Assembly (NCBI GenBank): GCA_015654535.1
Contig: JAATGU010000055.1
Coordinates: forward strand, 31,536 to 95,535
Direction of reading: 5' to 3'
Origin: Bacteroidales bacterium
GTDB taxonomy: Bacteria; Bacteroidota; Bacteroidia; Bacteroidales; Bacteroidaceae
DNA length: 64,000 nt
This document shows, one piece after another, positions 53,101-61,604 of this stretch; the stretch's first letter is position 1, and every line of letters starts with the position of its first letter. Below the pieces are notes generated by a model. The model had not been told where the DNA came from and made no database searches. It was given only the letters and a program-made list of their open reading frames with translations. A program made the position numbers and the translations under genes.

Positions 53101-53225
53101 ATATATATGTTGCACTGAACAGAAAACTTGATGCCAAACAATATCTGCTGAGCCTGCAACAGAATTATACAGTGAAAGATGATATTCAGGAAATGATTAG
53201 CAGCCGTCTGAACAAACTAAAATAA
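50184..53225 (+). CDS. Tetratricopeptide-repeat protein (likely start at internal Met about 50217)
   Basis: Many TPR-like units (ADTYYWRGEAYYRQGKYTLGAQGYQNYL, YDLAIQAYKKVITAYPGSDEAHLALRDL); signal peptide near MKIRRALFIFQLACSFPIVMSAQ. Confidence 0.9.
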   Translation: MEGRIFVKTINMKIRRALFIFQLACSFPIVMSAQQPLPINSSIRSFENGKDFFQQKNYSSARQVLRSFVRQKEDADLIQEADYMLACVSYELNEKNRIAQLRNYLDKYPDSRYANRINSLIASAYYFDQNYEEAITIFNRCKPYELSIEECQDVTFRMAMANLKKGDLSQAATWFTTLRHTGTKYSVDCTYYLAYIAYTKKNYDEALPAFLSLKEDQNYGELVSVYIGEIYLKQKKFSDAENEAKQFINRYPHAKQIAQIHRILGESYFYTHQYTEAADAFNQYIVETETPSREALYLLGLSYYETKVYSQAAETLGKVVSTNDGLTQNAYLHLGFSYLQLVEKSKARMAFEQASSVDYDLKVKEQALYNYALCIHETSYSAFGESVTVFERFLNEFPNSVYAEKVSDYLVEVYMNTKSYGAALKSIEKITHPGTRIMEAKQKVLFQLGTESFANANFSQAINYFDQALEIGQYSIQTKADTYYWRGEAYYRQGKYTLGAQGYQNYLQLTQSKGTEMYSLAHYNLGYTYFKQKNYPTALAWFIKYAALDNKEEAKTVLSDAYNRMGDCYFHSREFTAARQSYAKAVATDPSVGDYALYQEAFVAGLQKNYAEKVSLLDQLMLKYPSSQYMDEALYEKGRAYVLQGNNQQAISSFKELVERFPASSLSQRGASEIGLLYYQDDNYDLAIQAYKKVITAYPGSDEAHLALRDLKSIYIDINKVNEFVAFAQTVSGLGTFDVTEQDSLTYLAAEKIYLKGDTEQAKASFSSYLQSFPSGAFSPSAHYYLSTIFANEKNTAAALVHSGKVLEYPDNQFSEEAMILNADLLMSVKKYQEALPVYQRLKGKSSTAENRSHAQIGILRSAYLGGDQKEAIMSATELLSNKKLSPELVSEATYYRAKAYLAQHDDKAAIKDLQELAKDVRTLYGAEAKYLVAQLYFNAGDTALAEKEVLNYIDQSTPHAYWLARSFVLLSDIYVALNRKLDAKQYLLSLQQNYTVKDDIQEMISSRLNKLK

Positions 53226-53234
53226 GAATCGTAT

Positions 53235-54899
53235 ATGAAACAAATGAATAATATGCTGTTTACAGCAGCTCTTTTGTCTTTGTCACTTAATAGCGTGTTT
53301 GGACAAACGGCAAAGAAAGATACAACGCTTAATCGTACGGTTGTTGTTGAAAAAGAATATAATCCCGATATTATGGATGCATCTAAAGTAAACGTGCTTC
53401 CTAAAGTAAAGGAACCTTCAATTACTAAGAAGGCAATAGAATATAATCTGTCGCTGCTCCCTTTTACATCGCTGGATTATGTAATGCAACCTATTACGCA
53501 GAGTCTGGATCAGGCAAAAGCAAAGGCTGGGTATGCTCGCTTGGGATATGGTAATAACGGGAATGTGGATGCTAAATTCAGTTATTTATTTAATCTTTCC
53601 AAACGTGATAACTTGGGGGTATCGGCTAGTCTGGATGGAATGAACGGTACTCTAAAATTACCCAAAATATTTGAAACGACCTATCAAGGAAAGGATTGGA
53701 AATCCCGATATTATAAAACAAAACTGGATGTGGACTACCAGCACATATTTGATAAGTCTATTTTTGACGTAGCTGTTAATATGGGAACAGATAACTTTAA
53801 TTATTATCAGTTAAACCAAACTGGTTTGATTAGCTCTATGCCAACAGATAAGCAACATCATTCTAAATGGAGCCTTCATGCAGGTATTAAATCCAATGAT
53901 AAGAACTTGCCTTTGCAATTTCTGGCGGAGACTAATTTCCTTTCTTTCAAACAATCTTATCCTGATGAATTGACTGAGAGAATATGGCGCACAAAAGGGG
54001 ATGTTTATGGAATGATTAATGAGCAACAGCGTGTGGGGATTAAGGCTGAGATGAATAATGTATTTTATACATCCGAAGATTATAAGAACTATTCTTCAGT
54101 TGAATTAAATCCTTATTACGCATTTTCTAATGAGTCATGGAAAGTCAGACTTGGCGCACATGTGGACTTCTCTTTTGGAAAAGGAAAAAGCATTCAGGCT
54201 GCTCCTGATTTGGAAGCACAGTATCTTTTTTCGAAAAGTTATGTTGCCTATATGAAAATTGGTGGTGGCAGAGAGCTCAATGACTTTCGTCGGTTGGAGT
54301 CTTTAAATCCTTATATTTATTTTCAACCATTTAATGATTCGTACAATCAGCTGGATGCCATTTTAGGATTGAAAGCAAATGTGGGAGAAGGTTTTTGGTT
54401 TGATGTTTTTTCAGGATATAGTGTAGTTACAGATGATCTTTGTTTTTTTAATTTGAATAGTAACGCATCTGGCATTGCTAAACCTTATGCTGAGACAGCC
54501 GATACTAAACATTTTTATGTCGGCTCAAACTTAAAATATAGCAAAGGCATTGCTGACCTCTCCTTAAAAGGAACTTATTATTCCTGGAAAGATAGCAATG
54601 CCGCATTTATGTTGATGAAACCTAAATTTGATTTGCAATTTAATGCAGATATAAAGGTTCTTCCCCAACTGACAATCGATGCCGGATATTGGTATATTAG
54701 TCGTAATAATGTAGAGACCTATAGTTATTCGAAACTTGATCCGATCAATGACTTAAGTTTGGGTGCTACATATAGTCTGTTTAGAGGGGTATCAATCTTT
54801 GCGCGCATAGATAATCTTTTAAATCAAACCTATCAGTATAATTATTCTTATCTGGCACAAGGAATAAATTTTCTTGGAGGATTATCTTTCCAATTTTAA
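53235..54899 (+). CDS. Outer-membrane beta-barrel protein (TonB-dependent receptor-like)
   Basis: Signal peptide; DTTLNRTVVVEKEYNPDIMDASKVNVLPKVKEP; alternating amphipathic strands; LSLGATYSLFRGVSIFARIDNLLNQTYQYNYSYLAQGINFLGGLSFQF C-terminus. Confidence 0.8.
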   Translation: MKQMNNMLFTAALLSLSLNSVFGQTAKKDTTLNRTVVVEKEYNPDIMDASKVNVLPKVKEPSITKKAIEYNLSLLPFTSLDYVMQPITQSLDQAKAKAGYARLGYGNNGNVDAKFSYLFNLSKRDNLGVSASLDGMNGTLKLPKIFETTYQGKDWKSRYYKTKLDVDYQHIFDKSIFDVAVNMGTDNFNYYQLNQTGLISSMPTDKQHHSKWSLHAGIKSNDKNLPLQFLAETNFLSFKQSYPDELTERIWRTKGDVYGMINEQQRVGIKAEMNNVFYTSEDYKNYSSVELNPYYAFSNESWKVRLGAHVDFSFGKGKSIQAAPDLEAQYLFSKSYVAYMKIGGGRELNDFRRLESLNPYIYFQPFNDSYNQLDAILGLKANVGEGFWFDVFSGYSVVTDDLCFFNLNSNASGIAKPYAETADTKHFYVGSNLKYSKGIADLSLKGTYYSWKDSNAAFMLMKPKFDLQFNADIKVLPQLTIDAGYWYISRNNVETYSYSKLDPINDLSLGATYSLFRGVSIFARIDNLLNQTYQYNYSYLAQGINFLGGLSFQF

Positions 54900-54906
54900 C
54901 AATATA

Positions 54907-54978
54907 CTCCACCTTATAATATAAAAAGCGTCTTTTTTTATAAAATATAGTAGATTCTTTCTATATTATAAGGTGGAG
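54907..54978. repeat. 72-bp palindromic intergenic element
   Basis: Perfect 17-bp arms ctccaccttataatata (54907-54923) / tatattataaggtggag (54962-54978). Confidence 0.75.
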
Positions 54979-55075
54979 AAATAAGTTTTTTCTACTTTTG
55001 CGGGCGAAATTTAAATGGAAGGGACCTGTTTATCAGAAAAAAAAATAGATTCCTCTAATTGCAAAAGAGAATATT

Positions 55076-57421
55076 ATGCACAAAAATCTTGTTATTGTCG
55101 AATCTCCTGCTAAAGCTAAAACGATTGAAAAGTTTTTAGGAAAGGATTTTAAAGTCCTTTCTAGTTATGGTCATATTCGAGATCTGAAAAAGAAAGAATT
55201 TAGTATTGATATTGAGAATAATTTTGAGCCTGAATACGAAATCCCCATAGAGAAGAAAAAGTTAGTTAGTGAGTTAAAGGCTGAGGCGAAAGATGCGGAA
55301 ACAGTATGGCTAGCTTCCGATGAGGACCGTGAAGGAGAAGCTATTTCCTGGCATTTATACGAAGTGCTGGAATTGAAGCCTGAAAACACAAAACGAATTG
55401 TTTTTCATGAAATTACTAAAACTGCTATATTAAAAGCAATTGAGCAACCTAGAGAAATTGATATTAATCTGGTAAATGCCCAGCAAGCTCGCCGAATACT
55501 TGATCGTATTGTAGGATTTGAACTTTCTCCGGTTCTTTGGAGAAAAGTGAAACCAGCTTTGTCGGCAGGACGTGTCCAGTCTGTAGCCGTGAGACTCATA
55601 GTGGAACGCGAACGTGAAGTTCAAGCTTTTCAAGTAGAGGCTTCTTATCGTGTTACCGCAGTCTTTTTAGTTCCTGACTTGGATGGTAAGCTAGTAGAAA
55701 TGAAAGCGGAACTTGCTCATCGGTTGAAAACAAAAGAAGAAGCTAGGGTTTTGTTGGAAACTTGTAAAAATACCATATTCACTATTGAAGATATCAGTAT
55801 GCGTCCGTCGAAAAAAACTCCGGCGGCTCCATTTACTACTTCAACATTACAACAAGAAGCAGCACGTAAACTTGGATTTACAGTAGCCCAAACAATGTCT
55901 GTGGCACAGAGACTATATGAATCTGGAAAGATTACCTATATGCGTACTGATTCTGTGAATCTTTCGGACTTTGCTGTTTCGAGTGCTAAAGAAGCAATCA
56001 CTCATATTATGGGCGAAGAGTATGTAAAACTTCGTCATTTTGATACAAAAACTAAGGGCGCTCAGGAAGCTCATGAAGCTATACGTCCTACTGAGATGGA
56101 GAATCAAGTGATTGACGGAGCCTCTCAGGAGAAAAAACTTTATGATTTGATCTGGAAACGTACCGTAGCTTCACAAATGGCAGATGCTCTACTGGAAAAA
56201 ACAACGGCTACTATTGCCTTAAATAATTCCACTGAGAAATTTATAGCAGTAGGCGAGGTAGTGAAATTTGATGGTTTCCTTCGTGTTTATAAAGAGTCTT
56301 TTGATGACGAAAATGAGCAGGAAGACGAAACTCGTTTGCTCCCTCCGATGAAAAAGGGACAGTTGCTAGATAGTAAAGAGATTGTTGCGACCGAACGATT
56401 TACTCAGCATCCTGCAAGATATACTGAAGCCAGTCTGGTTCGTAAATTAGAAGAACTGGGCATCGGGCGTCCTTCTACTTTTGCTCCTACCATTTCTACC
56501 ATTCAACAGCGTGAATATGTTGAAAAGGGAGATAGAGAAGGAGTGGAACGTTCTTATGAGCAATTGCTGTTAAAAGCATCTTTAATAGAAGAGACAACCA
56601 AAATAGAAATTACCGGAGCAGAGAAATCAAAGCTGTTCCCTACGGATGTAGGTCTTGTGGTAACTGATTTCTTAACAGAATATTTCCCTGATATACTTGA
56701 TTATAATTTCACGGCAAATGTTGAAAAAGAATTCGATGAGGTTGCTGATGGAGAAAAGCTATGGACAAAGACCATGGAAGATTTCTATAAAAAGTTCCAT
56801 CCTTCTGTTGAAAGTACTTTGGCCATTAAGAGCGAGCATAGAGTTGGTGAACGGCAATTGGGTATTGAACCTAAAACAGGTAAACCTGTTTCGGTGAAGA
56901 TTGGCCGCTTTGGTCCGATGGTACAGATTGGATCAGTGGGTGATGAAGAAAAACCTCGTTTTGCTCAGATGAAAAAAGGGCAATCACTCGAAACTATCAC
57001 GTTGGAGGAAGCATTAGAACTCTTTAAGTTACCTCGCACTTTGGGGGATTTTGAAGATCTGATAGTAACGATTGGCTCTGGCCGTTTTGGCCCGTATATA
57101 CGACATAATGCTAAGTTTATTTCTCTTCCTAAAGATGTTGATCCAATGAAGATCACTTTAGATGAAGCGATTGTATTGATAAAGGCAAAGCGGATAGCTG
57201 AGGCTCAAAAGATAATTAAACAATTTGAAGAAGAACCTGAAATCCAAATTCTTAATGGTCGCTTTGGTCCTTATATTGCCTATAAAGGAACAAATTATAA
57301 AATTTCTAAAGAGGTAGTTCCACAAGATTTAGACTTACCCACTTGTCTGGAAATTATCAGATTGCAAGATGAAAAGCCTGCGACTTCAAAACGAGGTCGA
57401 TTCTCGTCAAAGAAAAAATGA
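55076..57421 (+). CDS. topA: DNA topoisomerase I
   Basis: LVIVESPAKAKTIEKFLGKDFKVLSSYGHIRDL, LASDEDREGEAISWHL, ALSAGRVQSVAVRLIVERERE, ITYMRTDSVNLSD; C-terminal repeats GRFGPYI. Confidence 0.97.
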   Translation: MHKNLVIVESPAKAKTIEKFLGKDFKVLSSYGHIRDLKKKEFSIDIENNFEPEYEIPIEKKKLVSELKAEAKDAETVWLASDEDREGEAISWHLYEVLELKPENTKRIVFHEITKTAILKAIEQPREIDINLVNAQQARRILDRIVGFELSPVLWRKVKPALSAGRVQSVAVRLIVEREREVQAFQVEASYRVTAVFLVPDLDGKLVEMKAELAHRLKTKEEARVLLETCKNTIFTIEDISMRPSKKTPAAPFTTSTLQQEAARKLGFTVAQTMSVAQRLYESGKITYMRTDSVNLSDFAVSSAKEAITHIMGEEYVKLRHFDTKTKGAQEAHEAIRPTEMENQVIDGASQEKKLYDLIWKRTVASQMADALLEKTTATIALNNSTEKFIAVGEVVKFDGFLRVYKESFDDENEQEDETRLLPPMKKGQLLDSKEIVATERFTQHPARYTEASLVRKLEELGIGRPSTFAPTISTIQQREYVEKGDREGVERSYEQLLLKASLIEETTKIEITGAEKSKLFPTDVGLVVTDFLTEYFPDILDYNFTANVEKEFDEVADGEKLWTKTMEDFYKKFHPSVESTLAIKSEHRVGERQLGIEPKTGKPVSVKIGRFGPMVQIGSVGDEEKPRFAQMKKGQSLETITLEEALELFKLPRTLGDFEDLIVTIGSGRFGPYIRHNAKFISLPKDVDPMKITLDEAIVLIKAKRIAEAQKIIKQFEEEPEIQILNGRFGPYIAYKGTNYKISKEVVPQDLDLPTCLEIIRLQDEKPATSKRGRFSSKKK

Positions 57422-57459
57422 AAAGGATTACTTTTTAAAGATTGATCATACAAGAAATA

Positions 57460-57496
57460 AAAGAGGTATCCTCAGTAAGGAAACCTCTTTTTCTTT
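57460..57496 (+). terminator. Intrinsic terminator after topA
   Basis: aaagaggt...tcct cagta agga...acctcttt hairpin followed by T-rich tract. Confidence 0.65.
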
Positions 57497-57532
57497 CTTT
57501 GCACCCCTCACGTTCTTTTTAATCTTATTATT

Positions 57533-58165
57533 ATGGATATAATAGACGTACATACCCATCATCTTAGAACAAATATATCGCAATTTATTTATAGTTGCAT
57601 GCCTACAGATTTTTCTCCACAAAAAGGTGGTTATTATTCTGTAGGTATCCATCCATGGAAAATTACTTCTGATGTCATAGCTGGATATGAACAATTGGAA
57701 AAGATCGCTCGTCATCCACAAGTCCTTGCAATAGGTGAAACTGGTCTGGATAAAATGATTCGGACGGAATTGTCTTTGCAACAGAAAGTGTTTGAGTTCC
57801 ATATTAATTTAGCCGAGATTCTTCATAAACCGCTTATTATTCATTCTGTAAAAACATCGAATGAAATTATTCAGTTAAAGAAAAAATTTCAGTCCAGATA
57901 CCCTTGGATTCTTCATGGTTTCAGGGGGAAAAAAGAACTTGCGGAACAATTAACCGCACAAAATATCTACCTTTCTTTTGGAGAAAAATATCAGGAAGCC
58001 GCCCTTAACAGCATTCCTTTAAACCGTCTTTTGCTGGAAACAGACGAGAGCGATAAAGAGATCTTTCAAATATATGAGGCGGTGGCCCAAAGTCGCTCAG
58101 TACCTATAAAAGAATTAATTGCACAAGTGCAGCAAAACATTGCTCAACTGTTTTTTAATCAATAA
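57533..58165 (+). CDS. TatD-family hydrolase-like protein
   Basis: MDIIDVHTHH, YYSVGIHPWKI, AIGETGLDKMIRTELSLQQKVFEFHINLAEILHKPLIIHSVKT, LLLETDESD. Confidence 0.88.
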   Translation: MDIIDVHTHHLRTNISQFIYSCMPTDFSPQKGGYYSVGIHPWKITSDVIAGYEQLEKIARHPQVLAIGETGLDKMIRTELSLQQKVFEFHINLAEILHKPLIIHSVKTSNEIIQLKKKFQSRYPWILHGFRGKKELAEQLTAQNIYLSFGEKYQEAALNSIPLNRLLLETDESDKEIFQIYEAVAQSRSVPIKELIAQVQQNIAQLFFNQ

Positions 58166-58233
58166 GAGTTGTTTGTTCGAGTAAAGTGTCGTACTTTTGT
58201 ACACATAAACTTTATAAATAAAAGAATCATTCG

Positions 58234-59526
58234 ATGAATTTTGTAGAAGAATTAAAATGGCGTGGAATGGTGCATGATATGATGCCCGGCACAGAAGAGT
58301 TATTGGCAAAGGAAAGAGTTACTGCATATTTAGGTATTGATCCAACTGCTGATTCGTTGCACATTGGACACTTATGTGGAGTAATGATGCTGCGACACTT
58401 CCAACGCTGCGGTCACAAGCCGTTAGCTTTGATAGGCGGTGCTACAGGCATGATTGGAGACCCTTCCGGAAAATCGGCCGAAAGAAATTTGCTAGATGAA
58501 AAAACTTTATTTCATAACCAGGAATGTATTTAAAAACAATTATCAAAGTTTCTCGATTTTGATTCCAATGAGCCCAATGCTGCTGAACTCGTCAATAACT
58601 ATGACTGGATGAAGAACTTTTCGTTCCTTGATTTTGCCAGAGAAGTAGGAAAACACATTACAGTGAATTATATGATGTCTAAAGATTCAGTTAAAAGAAG
58701 ACTGAGTAGTGAATCAAGTGCAGGTTTATCTTTTACGGAATTTACCTATCAATTACTCCAAGGTTATGATTTTCTGCATCTATATGAGAGCAAAGGTTGT
58801 AAGTTACAAATGGGGGGCTCTGATCAATGGGGAAATATTACTACGGGAACAGAGTTAATTCGCCGTACTAACGGAGGGGAAGCTTTTGCCCTGACTTGTC
58901 CTTTAATCACTAAAGCAGATGGTGGGAAGTTTGGTAAAACAGAGTCCGGTAACGTGTGGCTAGATCCAAAATATACCTCTCCTTATAAATTTTATCAATT
59001 TTGGCTGAACGTAAGTGATGCGGATGCTTCCAGATATATTAAGATATTTACTTCTATTGATAAAGAAGGAGTGGATGTATTGACGGCAGAACATACAGCA
59101 GCACCTCATTTACGTATACTTCAAAAACGTTTAGCTAAAGAAGTGACTATTATGGTTCATTCCGAAGAAGATTATAATGCAGCCGTTGATGCTTCAAACA
59201 TTCTCTTTGGTAATGCGACGTCTGATGCTTTAAAGAAGCTGGATGAGGATACTCTTTTGGCTGTTTTTGAAGGCGTTCCTCAGTTTGAAGTGTCTAAAGA
59301 TGCACTTTCGGCAGGAGTAAAAGCAGTAGACTTACTAACCGAATTTGCTCCGGTATTTCCATCTAAGGGAGAAATGCGCAAGTTGGTTCAAGGAGGTGGA
59401 GTGTCAGTTAACAAAGAAAAATTGACTACCTTTGATGAATTAATTCATGCAGACACGTTATTGAATAATAAGTATTTATTGATTCAAAAGGGGAAGAAGA
59501 ATTATTTCCTGATCATCGCGAAATAA
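58234..59526 (+). pseudogene. tyrS: Tyrosyl-tRNA synthetase reading frame interrupted by one in-frame TAA (58531-58533)
   Basis: ORF 58234-58533 (HIGH-type [10 protein letters not shown]) and ORF 58609-59526 ([14 protein letters not shown]4-like C-terminus) are in the same frame. The bridge reads [40 protein letters not shown], with no indel. Confidence 0.9.
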
Positions 59527-59542
59527 AAAAGAGCTTAAAAAA

Positions 59543-59574
59543 TTTGGAAGATATGGCTGATAAAGCTATCTTTG
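59543..59574 (+). promoter_or_regulatory. Bacteroides-type promoter for tRNA-Gln
   Basis: TTTG (59543-59546), 20-bp spacer, TATCTTTG (59567-59574). Confidence 0.6.
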
Positions 59575-59606
59575 CATCGCTTTTGGAAACAAAGCGCATT
59601 TAAGTT

Positions 59607-59677
59607 TGTCTCATGGTGTAATGGTAGCACTACAGTTTTTGGTTCTGTCAGTTCAAGTTCGAATCTTGGTGAGACAA
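59607..59677 (+). tRNA. tRNA-Gln (TTG), followed by encoded CCA
   Basis: tgtctcaTGGTGTAATGGTAGCACTACAGTTTTTGGTTCTGTCAGTTCAAGTTCGAATCTTGGtgagacaA; anticodon loop TTTTGGT; CCA at 59678-59680. Confidence 0.92.
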
Positions 59678-59909
59678 CCAAAATAAAGGTCTTGATTATC
59701 GCAATGATAATTGAGGCTTTTTTATTTACTTTTATTTAAGTGAAATAAACAATCCAATCGTATTTATTTGTAATCCCAAAAATCATAATTATTATGAAAT
59801 GGAACAAAAATACCATGTATTAAGAACAATTTTACCACACAATAACTAATTCTTTTACTAACTTTGCATTGTTTCGCTTAATCTTGGTTACTAAAAAACA
59901 ATATAAAAG

Positions 59910-60752
59910 ATGAAGACAAATTATGAAATTCGTTATGCTGCGCATCCTGAAGATGCAAAAAGCTATGACACAAAAAGAATCCGTAGAGATTTTCTGATCG
60001 AAAAAGTATTTACTCCGAATGAAGTAAACATGGTGTACTCTATGTATGACCGTATGGTTGTAGGTGGTGCAATGCCTTGTGGTGAGGTTTTGAAACTGGA
60101 AGCTATTGACCCTTTAAAACAGCCTATCTTTCTTCGCAACCGTGAAATGGGTCTGTATAATGTAGGAGGTCCGGGTGTTGTTAAAATAGGAAAGGATCAA
60201 TTTGAATTAGACTTTAAAGAGGCACTTTATTTAGGCTCCGGCGATCGTGAAGTGACATTTGAAAGTAAAGATGCAAAACATCCTGCTAAATTTTATTTCA
60301 ATTCATTGACAGCTCATAGAAATTATCCGGATAAGAAAGTTACAAAAAAAGATGCTGTTGTAGCTGAAATGGGTTCACTAGAATGATCCAATCATCGTAA
60401 CATAAACAAGATGATTGTTAACCAAATTTTGCCTACTTGTCAAATACAAATGGGTATGACGGAACTTGCTCCGGGAAGTGTTTGGAATACGATGCCGGCT
60501 CACGTTCATTCTCGTAGAATGGAAGCTTATTTTTACTTTGAAGTGCCCGAAGATCAGGCTGTTTGTCACTTCATGGGACAAGTTGATGAAACGCGTCACA
60601 TTTGGATGAAGGGAGATCAGGCTGTTCTTTCTCCTGAATGGTCAATTCACTCTGCTGCCGCAACTCACAATTATACATTCATTTGGGGAATGGGTGGCGA
60701 AAACTTAGATTATGGTGATCAGGATTTCTCAGCAATTACTGATCTTAAATAA
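59910..60752 (+). pseudogene. kduI: 5-keto-4-deoxyuronate isomerase reading frame interrupted by one in-frame TGA (60384-60386)
   Basis: ORFs 59910-60386 and 60411-60752 are in the same frame. The bridge reads [59 protein letters not shown], matching KduI architecture. Confidence 0.9.
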
Positions 60753-60773
60753 TAACTTATAAACTATAAGACA

Positions 60774-61553
60774 ATGGTAAATTTTTCATTAGAAGGTAAA
60801 ATAGCACTTGTAACAGGTGCTTCTTACGGAATTGGTTTTGCGTTGGCTACAGCTTTCTCAAAAGCTGGAGCGACAATTGTGTTCAATGATATCAATCAGA
60901 CGTTGGTAGACAAAGGGCTTGCTGCATACAAGGCAGAAGGTATCAAAGCTCATGGTTATATATGCGATGTTACTAACGAAGAAAAGGTTAATGCTTTTGC
61001 TGCTCAGGTGGAAAAAGAAGTAGGTGTCGTTGATATATTAGTTAACAATGCCGGTATTATCAAACGTATTCCTGCATTAGAAATGACAGCAGCTGAATTT
61101 CGTCAGGTAATTGACATAGACTTGAATGGCCCATTCATTGTATCAAAAGCGTTTGCACCTGGTATGATTAAGAAAGGTCACGGAAAGATTATCAATATCT
61201 GTTCAATGATGAGTGAGCTTGGACGTGAAACTGTTTCAGCTTATGCTGCGGCTAAAGGTGGTTTGAAGATGTTGACTAAGAACTTTGCTTCTGAATGGGG
61301 TGAATTCAACATTCAATGTAATGGCATTGGCCCGGGTTATATTGCAACTCCGCAAACAGCTCCGCTTCGTGTACCAGGAAATCCTTTCAATGAATTCATT
61401 ATTGCTAAAACTCCCGCTGCCCGCTGGGGAACAACGGAAGATTTGCAGGGTCCGGCAGTATTCTTAGCTTCTGATGCATCTAACTTTGTAAACGGACATA
61501 TTCTGTATGTTGACGGTGGTATTCTGGCTTATATTGGTAAACAACCTAAATAA
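60774..61553 (+). CDS. kduD: SDR-family 2-deoxy-D-gluconate 3-dehydrogenase / gluconate 5-dehydrogenase-like
   Basis: KIALVTGASYGIGFALATAFSKAGA, NNAGIIKRIPALEM, INICSMMSELGRETVSAYAAAKGGL; directly downstream of kduI. Confidence 0.9.
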   Translation: MVNFSLEGKIALVTGASYGIGFALATAFSKAGATIVFNDINQTLVDKGLAAYKAEGIKAHGYICDVTNEEKVNAFAAQVEKEVGVVDILVNNAGIIKRIPALEMTAAEFRQVIDIDLNGPFIVSKAFAPGMIKKGHGKIINICSMMSELGRETVSAYAAAKGGLKMLTKNFASEWGEFNIQCNGIGPGYIATPQTAPLRVPGNPFNEFIIAKTPAARWGTTEDLQGPAVFLASDASNFVNGHILYVDGGILAYIGKQPK

Positions 61554-61604
61554 TAATTATATATACCTACGTGCCGGTGTACCTCTGGAAAGAGATTCAT
61601 CGGC

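Noticed and set aside
59607-59680. tRNA between the two interrupted genes as a dedicated stop suppressor
   Set aside because: Anticodon reads TTG (Gln), not TTA/CTA/TCA; the structure is that of an ordinary tRNA-Gln.
60384-60386. TGA in kduI as a selenocysteine codon
   Set aside because: KduI is not a known selenoprotein family, the position is not a recognised Cys/Sec site, and no selA/B/C machinery is visible in the window.
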